Of a stretch of 64,000 nucleotides of DNA, positions 12,501-26,000 are shown piece by piece. The DNA is from Limanda limanda. Its lineage: Eukaryota > Chordata > Actinopteri > Pleuronectiformes > Pleuronectidae. The stretch spans positions 496,001-560,000 of the forward strand of contig NW_026870425.1 of the NCBI RefSeq assembly GCF_963576545.1, read 5' to 3'. The notes below the pieces were generated by a model, which had not been told where the DNA came from, ran no database searches, and saw only the letters and a list, made by a program, of their open reading frames with translations. The translations under genes and the position numbers were made by a program. Every line of letters starts with the position of its first letter. Within the stretch, counting starts at the first letter, position 1.

Positions 12501-14542
12501 GGGGGTAGATCCTACTTGCAAGTCTCTCCGACCTTCACAAAAAAAGTTATTCAAGAATATCTCCTCAGATTTGGGGGAATTTCGTCGGTCGACCCCTTCC
12601 GAAGGTCGTACAAGCTCGGGGATGGTACCAATCGATCCGCAGGACCCAAATTAGTCCAGACGCAACCACTTTCCATGTCTCTCCGACCTTCACAAAAAAA
12701 GTTATTCAAGAATATCTCCTTCTCCTATGTGCTTTTATCCCTAACCCCTAACCCTTCCGAAAGTCGGAGAAGCTCAAGGATGGTACCGATCGATGCGCAT
12801 TACCCCATTTAGTGGGGGTAGAGCCTACTTGCAAGTCTCTCCGACCTTCACAAAAAAAGTTATTCAAGAATATCTCCTCAGATTTGGGGGAATTTCGTCG
12901 GTCGACCCCTTCCGAAGGTCGTACAAGCTCGGGGATGGTACCAATCGATCCGCAGGACCCAAATTAGTCCAGACGCAACCACTTTCCAAGTCTCTCCGAC
13001 CTTCACAAAAAAAGTTATTCAAGAATATCTCCTTCTCCTATGCGCTTTTATCCCTAACCCTAACCCTTCCGAAAGTCGGAGAAGCTCAAGGATGGTACCG
13101 ATCGATGCGCATTACCCCATTTAGTGGGGGTAGATACTACTTGCAAGTCTCTCCGACCTTCACAAAAAAAGTTATTCAAGAATATCTCCTCAGATTTGGG
13201 GGAATTTCGTCGGTCGACCCCTTCCGAAGGTCGTACAAGCTCGGGGATGGTACCAATCGATCCGCAGGACCCAAATTAGTCCAGACGCAACCACTTTCCA
13301 TGTCTCTCCGACCTTCACAAAAAAAGTTATTCAAGAATATCTCCTTCTCCTATGTGCTTTTATCCCTAACCCCTAACCCTTCCGAAAGTCGGAGAAGCTC
13401 AAGGATGGTACTGATCGATGCGCATTACCCCATTTAGTGGGGGTAGAGCCTATTTGCAAGTCTCTCCGACCTTCACAAAAAAAGTTATTCAAGAATATCT
13501 CCTCAGATTTGGGGGAATTTCGTCGGTCGACCCCTTCCGAAGGTCGTACAAGCTCGGGGATGGTACCAATCGATCCGCAGGACCCAAATTAGTCCAGACG
13601 CAACCACTTTCCAAGTCTCTCCGACCTTCACAAAAAAAGTTATTCAAGAATATCTCCTTCTCCTATGCGCTTTTATCCCTAACCCTAACCCTAACCCTTC
13701 CGAAAGTCGGAGAAGCTCAAGGATGGTACCGATCGATGCGCATTACCCCATTTAGTGGGGGTAGAGCCTACTTGCAAGTCTCTCCGACCTTCACAAAAAA
13801 AGTTATTCAAGAATATCTCCTCAGATTTGGGGGAATTTCGTCGGTCGACCCCTTCCAAAGGTCGTACAAGCTCGGGGATGGTACCAATCGATCCGCAGGA
13901 CCCAAATTAGTCCAGACGCAACCACTTTCCAAGTCTCTCCGACCTTCACAAAAAAAGTTATTCAAGAATATCTCCTTCTCCTATGTGCTTTTATCCCTAA
14001 CCCTAACCCTAACCCATCCGAAAGTCGGAGAAGCTCAAGGATGGTACCGATCGATGCGCATTACCCCATTTAGTGGGGGTAGAGCCTACTTGCAAGTCTC
14101 TCCGACCTTCACAAAAAAAGTTATTCAAGAATATCTCCTCAGATTTGGGGGAATTTTGTCGGTCGACCTCTTCCGAAGGTCGTACAAGCTCGGGGATGGT
14201 ACCAATCGATCCGCAGGACCCAAATTAGTCCAGATGCAACCACTTTCCAAGTCTCTCCGACCTTCACAAAAAAAGTTATTCAAGAATATCTCTTTCTCCT
14301 ATGTGCTTTCATCCCTAACCCTAACCCTTCCGAAAGTCGGAGAAGCTCAAGGATGGTACCGATCGATGCGCGCTACCCCATTTAGTGGGGGTAGAGCCTA
14401 CTTGCAAGTCTCTCCGACCTTCACAAAAAAAGTTATTCAAGAATATCTCCTCAGATTTGGGGGAATTCTGTCGGTCGACCTCTTTCGAAGGTCGTACAAG
14501 CTCGGGGATGGTACCAATCGATCCGCAGGACCCAAATTAGTC

Positions 14543-17500
14543 CAGATGCAACCACTTTCCAAGTCTCTCCGACCTTCACAAAAAAAGTTATTCAAGAATA
14601 TCTCTTTCTCCTATGTGCTTTCATCCCTAACCCTAACCCTAACCCTTCCAAAAGTCGGAGAAGCTCAATGATGGTACCGATCGATGCGCGCTACCCCATT
14701 TAGTGGGGGTAGAGCCTACTTGCAAGTCTCTCCGACCTTCACAAAAAAAGTTATTCAAGAATATCTCCTCAGATTTGGGGGAATTTCGTCGGTCGACCCC
14801 TTCCGAAGGTCGTACAAGCTCGGGGATGGTACCAATCGATCCGCAGGACCCAAATTAGTCCAGACGCAACCACTTTCCAAGTCTCTCCGACCTTCACAAA
14901 AAAAGTTATTCAAGAATATCTCTTTCTCCTATGTGCTTTCATCCCTAACCCTAACCCTTCCGAAAGTCGGAGAAGCTCAAGGATGGTACCGATCGATGCG
15001 CATTACCCCATTTAGTGGGGGTAGAGCCTACTTGCAAGTCTCTCCGACCTTCACAAAAAAAGTTATTCAAGAATATCTCCTCAGATTTGGGGGAATTCTG
15101 TCGGTCGACCTCTTTCGAAGGTCGTACAAGCTCAGGGATGGTACCAATCGATCCGCAGGACCCAAATTAGTCCAGATGCAACCACTTTCCAAGTCTCTCC
15201 GACCTTCACAAAAAAAGTTATTCAAGAATATCTCTTTCTCCTATGTGCTTTCATCCCTAACCCTAACCCTAACCCTTCCCAAAGTCGGAGAAGCTCAAGG
15301 ATGGTACCGATCGATGTGCATTACCCCATTTAGTGGGGGTAGAGCCTACTTGCAAGTCTCTCCGACCTTCACAAAAAAAGTTATTCAAGAATATCTCCTC
15401 AGATTTGGGGGAATTTCGTCGGTCGACCTCTTCCGAAGGTCGTACAAGCTCAGGGATGGTACCAATCGATCCGCAGGACCCAAATTAGTCCAGATGCAAC
15501 CACTTTCCAAGTCTCTCCGACCTTCACAAAAAAAGTTATTCAAGAATATCTCTTTCTCCTATGTGCTTTCATCCCTAACCCTAACCCTAACCCTTCCGAA
15601 AGTCGGAGAAGCTCAAGGATGGTACCGATCGATGCGCGCTACCCCATTTAGTGGGGGTAGAGCCTACTTGCAAGTCTCTCCGACCTTCACAAAAAAAGTT
15701 ATTCAAGAATATCTCCTCAGATTTGGGGGAATTCTGTCGGTCGACCTCTTTCGAAGGTCGTACAAGCTCGGGGATGGTACCAATCGATCCGCAGGACCCA
15801 AATTAGTCCAGATGCAACCACTTTCCAAGTCTCTCCGACCTTCACAAAAAAAGTTATTCAAGAATATCTCTTTCTCCTATGTGCTTTCATCCCTAACCCT
15901 AACCCTAACCCTTCCAAAAGTCGGAGAAGCTCAATAATGGTACCGATCGATGCGCGCTACCCCATTTAGTGGGGGTAGAGCCTACTTGCAAGTCTCTCCG
16001 ACCTTCACAAAAAAAGTTATTCAAGAATATCTCCTCAGATTTGGGGGAATTTCGTCGGTCGACCCCTTCCGAAGGTCGTACAAGCTCGGGGATGGTACCA
16101 ATCGATCCGCAGGACCCAAATTAGTCCAGACGCAACCACTTTCCAAGTCTCTCCGACCTTCACAAAAAAAGTTATTCAAGAATATCTCCTTCTCCTATGC
16201 GCTTTTATCCCTAACCCTAACCCTTCCGAAAGTCGGAGAAGCTCAAGGATGGTACCGATCGATGCGCATTACCCCATTTAGTGGGGGTAGATCCTACTTG
16301 CAAGTCTCTCCGACCTTCACAAAAAAAGTTATTCAAGAATATCTCCTCAGATTTGGGGGAATTTCGTCGGTCGACCCCTTCCGAAGGTCGTACAAGCTCG
16401 GGGATGGTACCAATCGATCCGCAGGACCCAAATTAGTCCAGACGCAACCACTTTCCATGTCTCTCCGACCTTCACAAAAAAAGTTATTCAAGAATATCTC
16501 CTTCTCCTATGTGCTTTTATCCCTAACCCCTAACCCTTCCGAAAGTCGGAGAAGCTCAAGGATGGTACCGATCGATGCGCATTACCCCATTTAGTGGGGG
16601 TAGAGCCTACTTGCAAGTCTCTCCGACCTTCACAAAAAAAGTTATTCAAGAATATCTCCTCAGATTTGGGGGAATTTCGTCGGTCGACCCCTTCCGAAGG
16701 TCGTACAAGCTCGGGGATGGTACCAATCGATCCGCAGGACCCAAATTAGTCCAGACGCAACCACTTTCCAAGTCTCTCCGACCTTCACAAAAAAAGTTAT
16801 TCAAGAATATCTCCTTCTCCTATGCGCTTTTATCCCTAACCCTAACCCTAACCCTTCCGAAAGTCGGAGAAGCTCAAGGATGGTACCGATCGATGCGCAT
16901 TACCCCATTTAGTGGGGGTAGAGCCTACTTGCAAGTCTCTCCGACCTTCACAAAAAAAGTTATTCAAGAATATCTCCTCAGATTTGGGGGAATTTCGTCG
17001 GTCGACCCCTTCTGAAGGTCGTACAAGCTCGGGGATGGTACCAATCGATCCGCAGGACCCAAATTAGTCCAGACGCAACCACTTTCCAAGTCTCTCCGAC
17101 CTTCACAAAAAAAGTTATTCAAGAATATCTCCTTCTCCTATGTGCTTTTATCCCTAACCCTAACCCTAACCCATCCGAAAGTCGGAGAAGCTCAAGGATG
17201 GTACCGATCGATGTGCATTACCCCATTTAGTGGGGGTAGAGCCTACTTGCAAGTCTCTCCGACCTTCACAAAAAAAGTTTTTGAAGAATATCTCCTCAGA
17301 TTTGGGGGAATTTCGTCGGTCGACCCCTTCCGAAGGTCGTACAAGCTCGGGGATGGTACCAATCGATCCGCAGGACCCAAATTAGTCCAGACGCAACCAC
17401 TTTCCAAGTCTCTCCGACCTTCACAAAAAAAGTTATTCAAGAATATCTCCTTCTCCTATGTGCTTTTATCCCTAACCCCTAACCCTTCCGAAAGTCGGAG

Positions 17501-20500
17501 AAGCTCAAGGATGGTACCGATCGATGCGCATTACCCCATTTAGTGGGGGTAGAGCCTACTTGCAAGTCTCTCCGACCTTCACAAAAAAAGTTATTCAAGA
17601 ATATCTCCTCAGATTTGGGGGAATTTCGTTGGTCGACCCCTTCCGAAGGTCGTACAAGCTCGGGGATGGTACCAATCGATCCGCAGGACCCAAATTAGTC
17701 CAGATGCAACCACTTTCCAAGTCTCTCCGACCTTCACAAAAAAAGTTATTCAAGAATATCTCTTTCTCCTATGTGCTTTCATCCCTAACCCTAACCCTAA
17801 CCCTTCCAAAAGTCGGAGAAGCTCAATGATGGTACCGATCGATGCGCGCTACCCCATTTAGTGGGGGTAGAGCCTACTTGCAAGTCTCTCCGACCTTCAC
17901 AAAAAAAGTTATTCAAGAATATCTCCTCAGATTTGGGGGAATTTCGTCGGTCGACCCCTTCCGAAGGTCGTACAAGCTCGGGGATGGTACCAATCGATCC
18001 GCAGGACCCAAATTAGTCCAGACGCAACCACTTTCCAAGTCTCTCCGACCTTCACAAAAAAAGTTATTCAAGAATATCTCTTTCTCCTATGTGCTTTCAT
18101 CCCTAACCCTAACCCTTCCGAAAGTCGGAGAAGCTCAAGGATGGTACCGATCGATGCGCATTACCCCATTTAGTGGGGGTAGAGCCTACTTGCAAGTCTC
18201 TCCGACCTTCACAAAAAAAGTTATTCAAGAATATCTCCTCAGATTTGGGGGAATTCTGTCGGTCGACCTCTTTCGAAGGTCGTACAAGCTCAGGGATGGT
18301 ACCAATCGATCCGCAGGACCCAAATTAGTCCAGATGCAACCACTTTCCAAGTCTCTCCGACCTTCACAAAAAAAGTTATTCAAGAATATCTCTTTCTCCT
18401 ATGTGCTTTCATCCCTAACCCTAACCCTAACCCTTCCCAAAGTCGGAGAAGCTCAAGGATGGTACCGATCGATGTGCATTACCCCATTTAGTGGGGGTAG
18501 AGCCTACTTGCAAGTCTCTCCGACCTTCACAAAAAAAGTTATTCAAGAATATCTCCTCAGATTTGGGGGAATTTCGTCGGTCGACCTCTTCCGAAGGTCG
18601 TACAAGCTCAGGGATGGTACCAATCGATCCGCAGGACCCAAATTAGTCCAGATGCAACCACTTTCCAAGTCTCTCCGACCTTCACAAAAAAAGTTATTCA
18701 AGAATATCTCTTTCTCCTATGTGCTTTCATCCCTAACCCTAACCCTAACCCTTCCGAAAGTCGGAGAAGCTCAAGGATGGTACCGATCGATGCGCGCTAC
18801 CCCATTTAGTGGGGGTAGAGCCTACTTGCAAGTCTCTCCGACCTTCACAAAAAAAGTTATTCAAGAATATCTCCTCAGATTTGGGGGAATTCTGTCGGTC
18901 GACCTCTTTCGAAGGTCGTACAAGCTCGGGGATGGTACCAATCGATCCGCAGGACCCAAATTAGTCCAGATGCAACCACTTTCCAAGTCTCTCCGACCTT
19001 CACAAAAAAAGTTATTCAAGAATATCTCTTTCTCCTATGTGCTTTCATCCCTAACCCTAACCCTAACCCTTCCAAAAGTCGGAGAAGCTCAATGATGGTA
19101 CCGATCGATGCGCGCTACCCCATTTAGTGGGGGTAGAGCCTACTTGCAAGTCTCTCCGACCTTCACAAAAAAAGTTATTCAAGAATATCTCCTCAGATTT
19201 GGGGGAATTTCGTCGGTCGACCCCTTCCGAAGGTCGTACAAGCTCGGGGATGGTACCAATCGATCCGCAGGACCCAAATTAGTCCAGACGCAACCACTTT
19301 CCAAGTCTCTCCGACCTTCACAAAAAAAGTTATTCAAGAATATCTCCTTCTCCTATGCGCTTTTATCCCTAACCCTAACCCTTCCGAAAGTCGGAAAAGC
19401 TCAAGGATGGTACCGATCGATGCGCATTACCCCATTTAGTGGGGGTAGATCCTACTTGCAAGTCTCTCCGACCTTCACAAAAAAAGTTATTCAAGAATAT
19501 CTCCTCAGATTTGGGGGAATTTCGTCGGTCGACCCCTTCCGAAGGTCGTACAAGCTCGGGGATGGTACCAATCGATCCGCAGGACCCAAATTAGTCCAGA
19601 CGCAACCACTTTCCATGTCTCTCCGACCTTCACAAAAAAAGTTATTCAAGAATATCTCCTTCTCCTATGTGCTTTTATCCCTAACCCCTAACCCTTCCGA
19701 AAGTCGGAGAAGCTCAAGGATGGTACCGATCGATGCGCATTACCCCATTTAGTGGGGGTAGAGCCTACTTGCAAGTCTCTCCGACCTTCACAAAAAAAGT
19801 TATTCAAGAATATCTCCTCAGATTTGGGGGAATTTCGTCGGTCGACCCCTTCCGAAGGTCGTACAAGCTCGGGGATGGTACCAATCGATCCGCAGGACCC
19901 AAATTAGTCCAGACGCAACCACTTTCCAAGTCTCTCCGACCTTCACAAAAAAAGTTATTCAAGAATATCTCCTTCTCCTATGCGCTTTTATCCCTAACCC
20001 TAACCCTAACCCTTCCGAAAGTCGGAGAAGCTCAAGGATGGTACCGATCGATGCGCATTACCCCATTTAGTGGGGGTAGAGCCTACTTGCAAGTCTCTCC
20101 GACCTTCACAAAAAAAGTTATTCAAGAATATCTCCTCAGATTTGGGGGAATTTCGTCGGTCGACCCCTTCTGAAGGTCGTACAAGCTCGGGGATGGTACC
20201 AATCGATCCGCAGGACCCAAATTAGTCCAGACGCAACCACTTTCCAAGTCTCTCCGACCTTCACAAAAAAAGTTATTCAAGAATATCTCCTTCTCCTATG
20301 TGCTTTTATCCCTAACCCTAACCCTAACCCATCCGAAAGTCGGAGAAGCTCAAGGATGGTACCGATCGATGTGCATTACCCCATTTAGTGGGGGTAGAGC
20401 CTACTTGCAAGTCTCTCCGACCTTCACAAAAAAAGTTATTCAAGAATATCTCCTCAGATTTGGGGGAATTTCGTCGGTCGACCCCTTCCGAAGGTCGTAC

Positions 20501-20858
20501 AAGCTCGGGGATGGTACCAATCGATCCGCAGGACCCAAATTAGTCCAGACGCAACCACTTTCCAAGTCTCTCCGACCTTCACAAAAAAAGTTATTCAAGA
20601 ATATCTCCTTCTCCTATGTGCTTTTATCCCTAACCCCTAACCCTTCCGAAAGTCGGAGAAGCTCAAGGATGGTACCGATCGATGCGCATTACCCAATTTA
20701 GTGGGGGTAGAGCCTACTTGCAAGTCTCTCCAACCTTCACAAAAAAAGTTATTCAAGAATATCATCTCAGATTTGGGGGAATTTCGTCGGTCGACCTCTT
20801 CCGAAGGTCGTACAAGCTCGGGGATGGTACCAATCGATCCGCAGGACCCAAATTAGTC
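14543..20858 (+). repeat. 3158 bp tandem duplication (two copies)
   Basis: Copy 1 is about 14543-17700 and copy 2 about 17701-20858. Shared private variants lie 3158 bp apart: the stop-making CCCCTTCTGAAGG at about 17009 and 20167, and CTCAGGGATGG at about 15134 and 18292. The junction near 17701 joins a CCCTTCCG-type A monomer to the CAGATGCAACC/TCTTTCTCC type. Copies differ at a few sites (for example TTTTTGAAGAAT near 17278 against TTATTCAAGAAT near 20436), and the last ~180 bp match less well. Confidence 0.82.
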
Positions 20859-20994
20859 CAGATGCAACCACTTTCCAAGTCTCTCCGACCTTCACAAAAA
20901 AAGTTATTCAAGAATATCTCCTTCTCCTATGTGCTTTTATCCCTAACCCCTAACCCTTCCGAAAGTCGGAGAAGCTCAAGGATGGTACCGATCG

Positions 20995-22569
20995 ATGCGC
21001 ATTACCCCATTTAGTGGGGGTAGAGCCTACTTGCAAGTCTCTCCGACCTTCACAAAAAAAGTTATTCAAGAATATCTCCTCAGATTTGGGGGAATTTCGT
21101 CGGTCGACCCCTTCCGAAGGTCGTACAAGCTCGGGGATGGTACCAATCGATCCGCAGGACCCAAATTAGTCCAGACGCAACCACTTTCCAAGTCTCTCCG
21201 ACCTTCACAAAAAAAGTTATTCAAGAATATGTCCTTCTCCTATGTGCTTTTATCCCTAACCCCTAACCCTTCCGAAAGTCGGAGAAGCTCAAAGATGGTA
21301 CCGATCGATGCGCATTACCCCATTTAGTGGGGGTAGAGCCTACTTGCAAGTCTCTCCGACCTTCACAAAAAAAGTTATTCAAGAATATCTCCTCAGATTT
21401 GGGGGGATTTCGTCGGTCGACCCCTTCCGAAGGTCGTACAAGCTCGGGGATGGTACCAATCGATCTGCAGGACCCAAATTAGTCCAGACGTAACCACTTT
21501 CCAAGTCTCTCCGACCTTCACAAAAAAAGTTATTCAAGAATATCTCCTTCTCCTATGCGCTTTTATCCCTAACCCTAACCCTAACCCTTCCGAAAGTCGG
21601 AGAAGCTCAAGGATGGTACCGATCGATGTGCATTACCCCATTTAGTGGGGGTAGAGCCTACTTACAAGTCTCTCCGACCTTCACAAAAAAAGTTATTCAA
21701 GAATATCTCCTCAGATTTGGGGGAATTTCGTCGGTCGACCCCTTCCGAAGGTCGTACAAGCTCGGGGATGGTACCAATCGATCCGCAGGACCCAAATTAG
21801 TCCAGACGCAACCACTTTCCAAGTCTCTCCGACCTTCACAAAAAAAGTTATTCAAGAATATGTCCTTCTCCTATGTGCTTTTATCCCTAACCCCTAACCC
21901 TTCCGAAAGTCGGAGAAGCTCAAAGATGGTACCGATCGATGCGCATTACCCCATTTAGTGGGGGTAGAGCCTACTTGCAAGTCTCTCCGACCTTCACAAA
22001 AAAAGTTATTCAAGAATATCTCCTCAGATTTGGGGGAATTTCGTCGGTCGACCCCTTCCGAAGGTCGTACAAGCTCGGGGATGGTACCAATCGATCTGCA
22101 GGACCCAAATTAGTCCAGACGTAACCACTTTCCAAGTCTCTCCGACCTTCACAAAAAAAGTTATTCAAGAATATCTCCTTCTCCTATGCGCTTTTATCCC
22201 TAACCCTAACCCTAACCCTTCCGAAAGTCGGAGAAGCTCAAGGATGGTACCGATCGATGCGCATTACCCCATTTAGTGGGGGTAGAGCCTACTTGCAAGT
22301 CTCTCCGACCTTCACAAAAAAAGTTATTCAAGAATATCTCCTCAGATTTGGGGGAATTTCGTCGGTCGACCCCTTCCGAAGGTCGTACAAGCTCGGGGAT
22401 GGTACCAATCGATCCGCAGGACCCAAATTAGTCCAGACGCAACCACTTTCCAAGTCTCTCCGACCTTCACAAAAAAAGTTATTCAAGAATATCTCCTTCT
22501 CCTATGTGCTTTTATCCCTAACCCCTAACCCTTCCGAAAGTCGGAGAAGCTCAAGGATGGTACCGATCG
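20995..22569 (+). repeat. Local 631 bp duplication within copy 1
   Basis: Units at 21308 and 21939, and at 21626 and 22257, are 631 bp apart (313 + 318). They share private variants: GAATATGTCC, CTCAAAGATGG, GATCTGCAGG and the stop-making CAGACGTAACC at 21485 and 22116. The same pattern is present in the 6.78 kb copy near 28399-29660, so this event predates that duplication. Confidence 0.75.
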
Positions 22570-22887
22570 ATGCGCATTACCCCATTTAGTGGGGGTAGAG
22601 CCTACTTGCAAGTCTCTCCGACCTTCACAAAAAAAGTTATTCAAGAATATCTCCTCAGATTTGGGGGAATTTCGTCGGTCGACCCCTTCCAAAGGTCGTA
22701 CAAGCTCGGGGATGGTACCAATCGATCTGCAGGACCCAAATTAGTCCAGACGCAACCACTTTCCAAGTCTCTCCGACCTTCACAAAAAAAGTTATTCAAG
22801 AATATCTCCTTCTCCTATGCGCTTTTATCCCTAACCCTAACCCTAACCCTTCCGAAAGTCGGAGAAGCTCAAGGATGGTACCGATCG

Positions 22888-23045
22888 ATGCGCATTACCC
22901 CATTTAGTGGGGGTAAAGCCTACTTGCAAGTCTCTCCGACCTTCACAAAAAAAGTTATTCAAGAATATCTCCTTCTCCTATGTGCTTTTATCCCTAACCC
23001 CTAACCCTTCCGAAAGTCGGAGAAGCTCAAGGATGGTACCGATCG
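22888..23045 (+). repeat. B-only half unit (158 bp)
   Basis: The unit goes from the shared 47 bp segment directly into the B sequence TTCTCCTATG, with monomer A missing. Identical-length half units occur at 29979-30136, 37377-37534, 40975-41132, 47529-47686 and 51947-52104, and a 151 bp one (single CCCTAA) at 41451-41601. All are explained by crossover within the shared segment. Confidence 0.85.
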
Positions 23046-26000
23046 ATGCGCATTACCCCATTTAGTGGGGGTAGAGCCTACTTGCAAGTCTCTCCGACCT
23101 TCACAAAAAAAGTTATTCAAGAATATCTCCTCAGATTTGGGGGAATTTCGTCGGTCGACCCCTTCCGAAGGTCGTACAAGCTCGGGGATGGTACCAATCG
23201 ATCCGCAGGACCCAAATTAGTCCAGACGCAACCACTTTCCAAGTCTCTCCGACCTTCACAAAAAAAGTTATTCAAGAATATCTCCTTCTCCTATGCGCTT
23301 TTATCCCTAACCCTAACCCTAACCCTTCCGAAAGTTGGAGAAGCTCAAGGATGGTACCGATCGATGCGCATTATCCCATTTAGTGGGGGTAAAGCCTACT
23401 TGCAAGTCTCTCCGACCTTCACAAAAAAAGTTATTCAAGAATATCTCCTCAGATTTGGGGGAATTTCGTCGGTCGACCCCTTCCGAAGGTCGTACAAGCT
23501 CGGGGATGGTACCAATCGATCCGCAGGACCCAAATTAGTCCAGACGCAACCACTTTCCAAGTCTCTCCGACCTTCACAAAAAAAGTTATTCAAGAATATC
23601 TCCTTCTCCTATGTGCTTTTATCCCTAACCCTAACCCTTCCGAAAGTCGGAAAAGCTCAAGGATGGTACCGATCGATGTGCATTACCCCATTTAGTGGGG
23701 GTAGAGCCTACTTGCAAGTCTCTCCGACCTTCACAAAAAAAGTTATTCAAGAATATCTCCTCAGATTTGGGGGAATTTCGTCGGTCGACCCCTTCCGAAG
23801 GTCGTACAAGCTCGGGGATGGTACCAATCGATCCGCAGGACCCAAATTAGTCCAGACGCAACCACTTTCCAAGTCTCTCCGACCTTCACAAAAAAAGTTA
23901 TTCAAGAATATCTCCTTCTCCTATGTGCTTTTATCCCTAACCCCTAACCCTTCCGAAAGTCGGAGAAGCTCAAGGATGGTACCGATCGATGCGCATTACC
24001 CCATTTAGTGGGGGTAGAGCCTACTTGCAAGTCTCTCCGACCTTCACAAAAAAAGTTATTCAAGAATATCTCCTCAGATTTGGGGGAATTTCGTCGGTCG
24101 ACCTCTTCCGAAGGTCGTACAAGCTCGGGGATGGTACCAATCGATCCGCAGGACCCAAATTAGTCCAGATGCAACCACTTTCCAAGTCTCTCCGACCTTC
24201 ACAAAAAAAGTTATTCAAGAATATCTCCTTCTCCTATGTGCTTTTATCCCTAACCCCTAACGCTTCCGAAAGTCGGAGAAGCTCAAGGATGGTACCGATC
24301 GATGCGCATTACCCCATTTAGTGGGGGTAGAGCCTACTTGCAAGTCTCTCCGACCTTCACAAAAAAAGTTATTCAAGAATATCTCCTCAGATTTGGGGGA
24401 ATTTCGTCGGTCGACCCCTTGCGAAGGTCGTACAAGCTCGGGGATTGTACCAATCGATCCGCAGGACCCAAATTAGTCCAGACGCAACCACTTTCCAAGT
24501 CTCTCCGACCTTCACAAAAAAAGTTATTCAAGAATATCTCCTTCTCCTATGCGCTTTTATCCCTAACCCTAACCCTAACCCTTCCGAAAGTCGGAGAAGC
24601 TCAAGGATGGTACCGATCGATGCGCATTACCCCATTTAGTGGGGGTAGAGCCTACTTGCAAGTCTCTCCGACCTTCACAAAAAAGTTATTCAAGAATATC
24701 TCCTCAGATTTGGGGGAATTTCGTCGGTTGACCCCTTCCGAAGGTCGTACAAGCTCGGGGATGGTACCAATCGATCCGCAGGACCCAAATTAGTCCAGAC
24801 GCAACCACTTTCCAAGTCTCTCCGACCTTCACAAAAAAAGTTATTCAAGAATATCTCCTTCTCCTATGTGCTTTTATCCCTAACCCCTAACCCTTCCGAA
24901 AGTCGGAGAAGCTCAAGGATGGTACCGATCGATGCGCATTACCCCATTTAGTGGGGGTAGAGCCTACTTGCAAGTCTCTCCGACCTTCACAAAAAAAGTT
25001 ATTCAAGAATATCTCCTCAGATTTGGGGGAATTTCGTCGGTCGACCTCTTCCGAAGGTTGTACAAGCTCGGGGATGGTACCAATCGATCCGCAGGACCCA
25101 AATTAGTCCAGATGCAACCACTTTCCAAGTCTCTCCGACCTTCACAAAAAAAGTTATTCAAGAATATCTCCTTCTCCTATGTGCTTTTATACCTAACCCT
25201 AACCCTAACCCATCCGAAAGTCGGAGAAGCTCAAGGATAGTACCGATCGATGTGCATTACCCCATTTAGTGGGGGTAGAGCCTACTTGCAAGTCTCTCCG
25301 ACCTTCACAAAAAAAGTTATTCAAGAATATCTCCTCAGATTTGGGGGAATTTCGTCGGTCGACCCCTTGCGAAGGTCGTACAAGCTCGGGGATGGTACCA
25401 ATCGATCCGCAGGACCCAAATTAGTCCAGACGCAACCACTTTCCAAGTCTCTCCGACCTTCACAAAAAAAGTTATTCAAGAATATCTCCTTCTCCTATGC
25501 GCTTTTATCCCTAACCCTAACCCTAACCCTTCCGAAAGTTGGAGAAGCTCAAGGATGGTACCGATCGATGCGCATTACCCCATTTAGTGGGGGTAAAGCC
25601 TACTTGCAAGTCTCTCCGACCTTCACAAAAAAAGTTATTCAAGAATATCTCCTCAGATTTGGGGGAATTTCGTCGGTCGACCCCTTCCGAAGGTCGTACA
25701 AGCTCGGGGATGGTACCAATCGATCCGCAGGACCCAAATTAGTCCAGATGCAACCACTTTCCAAGTCTCTCCGACCTTCACAAAAAAAGTTATTCAAGAA
25801 TATCTCTTTCTCCTATGTGCTTTCATCCCTAACCCTAACCCTAACCCTTCCAAAAGTCGGAGAAGCTCAATGATGGTACCGATCGATGCGCGCTACCCCA
25901 TTTAGTGGGGGTAGAGCCTACTTGCAAGTCTCTCCGACCTTCACAAAAAAAGTTATTCAAGAATATCTCCTCAGATTTGGGGGAATTTCGTCGGTCGACC

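Larger units (their letters stand above)
1..20860 (+). repeat. Left array domain: ~3.15 kb higher-order repeat
   Basis: Marked by B monomers reading TCTTTCTCCTATGTGCTTTC and A monomers reading GGAATTCTGTCGG with CTCTTTCGAAGG, rare further right. A landmark unit pair, in which a GTAGAGCC unit is followed by one with GTAGATCC or GTAGATAC, recurs at 3350, 6502, 9653, 12168, 15950 and 19108. Spacings are 3152, 3151, 2515, 3782 and 3158 bp, i.e. a nominal ten-unit higher-order repeat with occasional loss or gain of two units. Unit stops such as AAGCTCAATGATGG recur at fixed places within each copy. Confidence 0.8.

Noticed and set aside
17243..17440. Minus-strand 65-codon frame
   Set aside because: Created by one unit's substitutions (TTTTTGAAG in place of TTATTCAAG); absent from its 3158 bp duplicate.
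193..20000. CRISPR array
   Set aside because: Repeats are ~313 bp with no short repeat/unique spacer pattern, and the DNA is eukaryotic with telomeric repeats.
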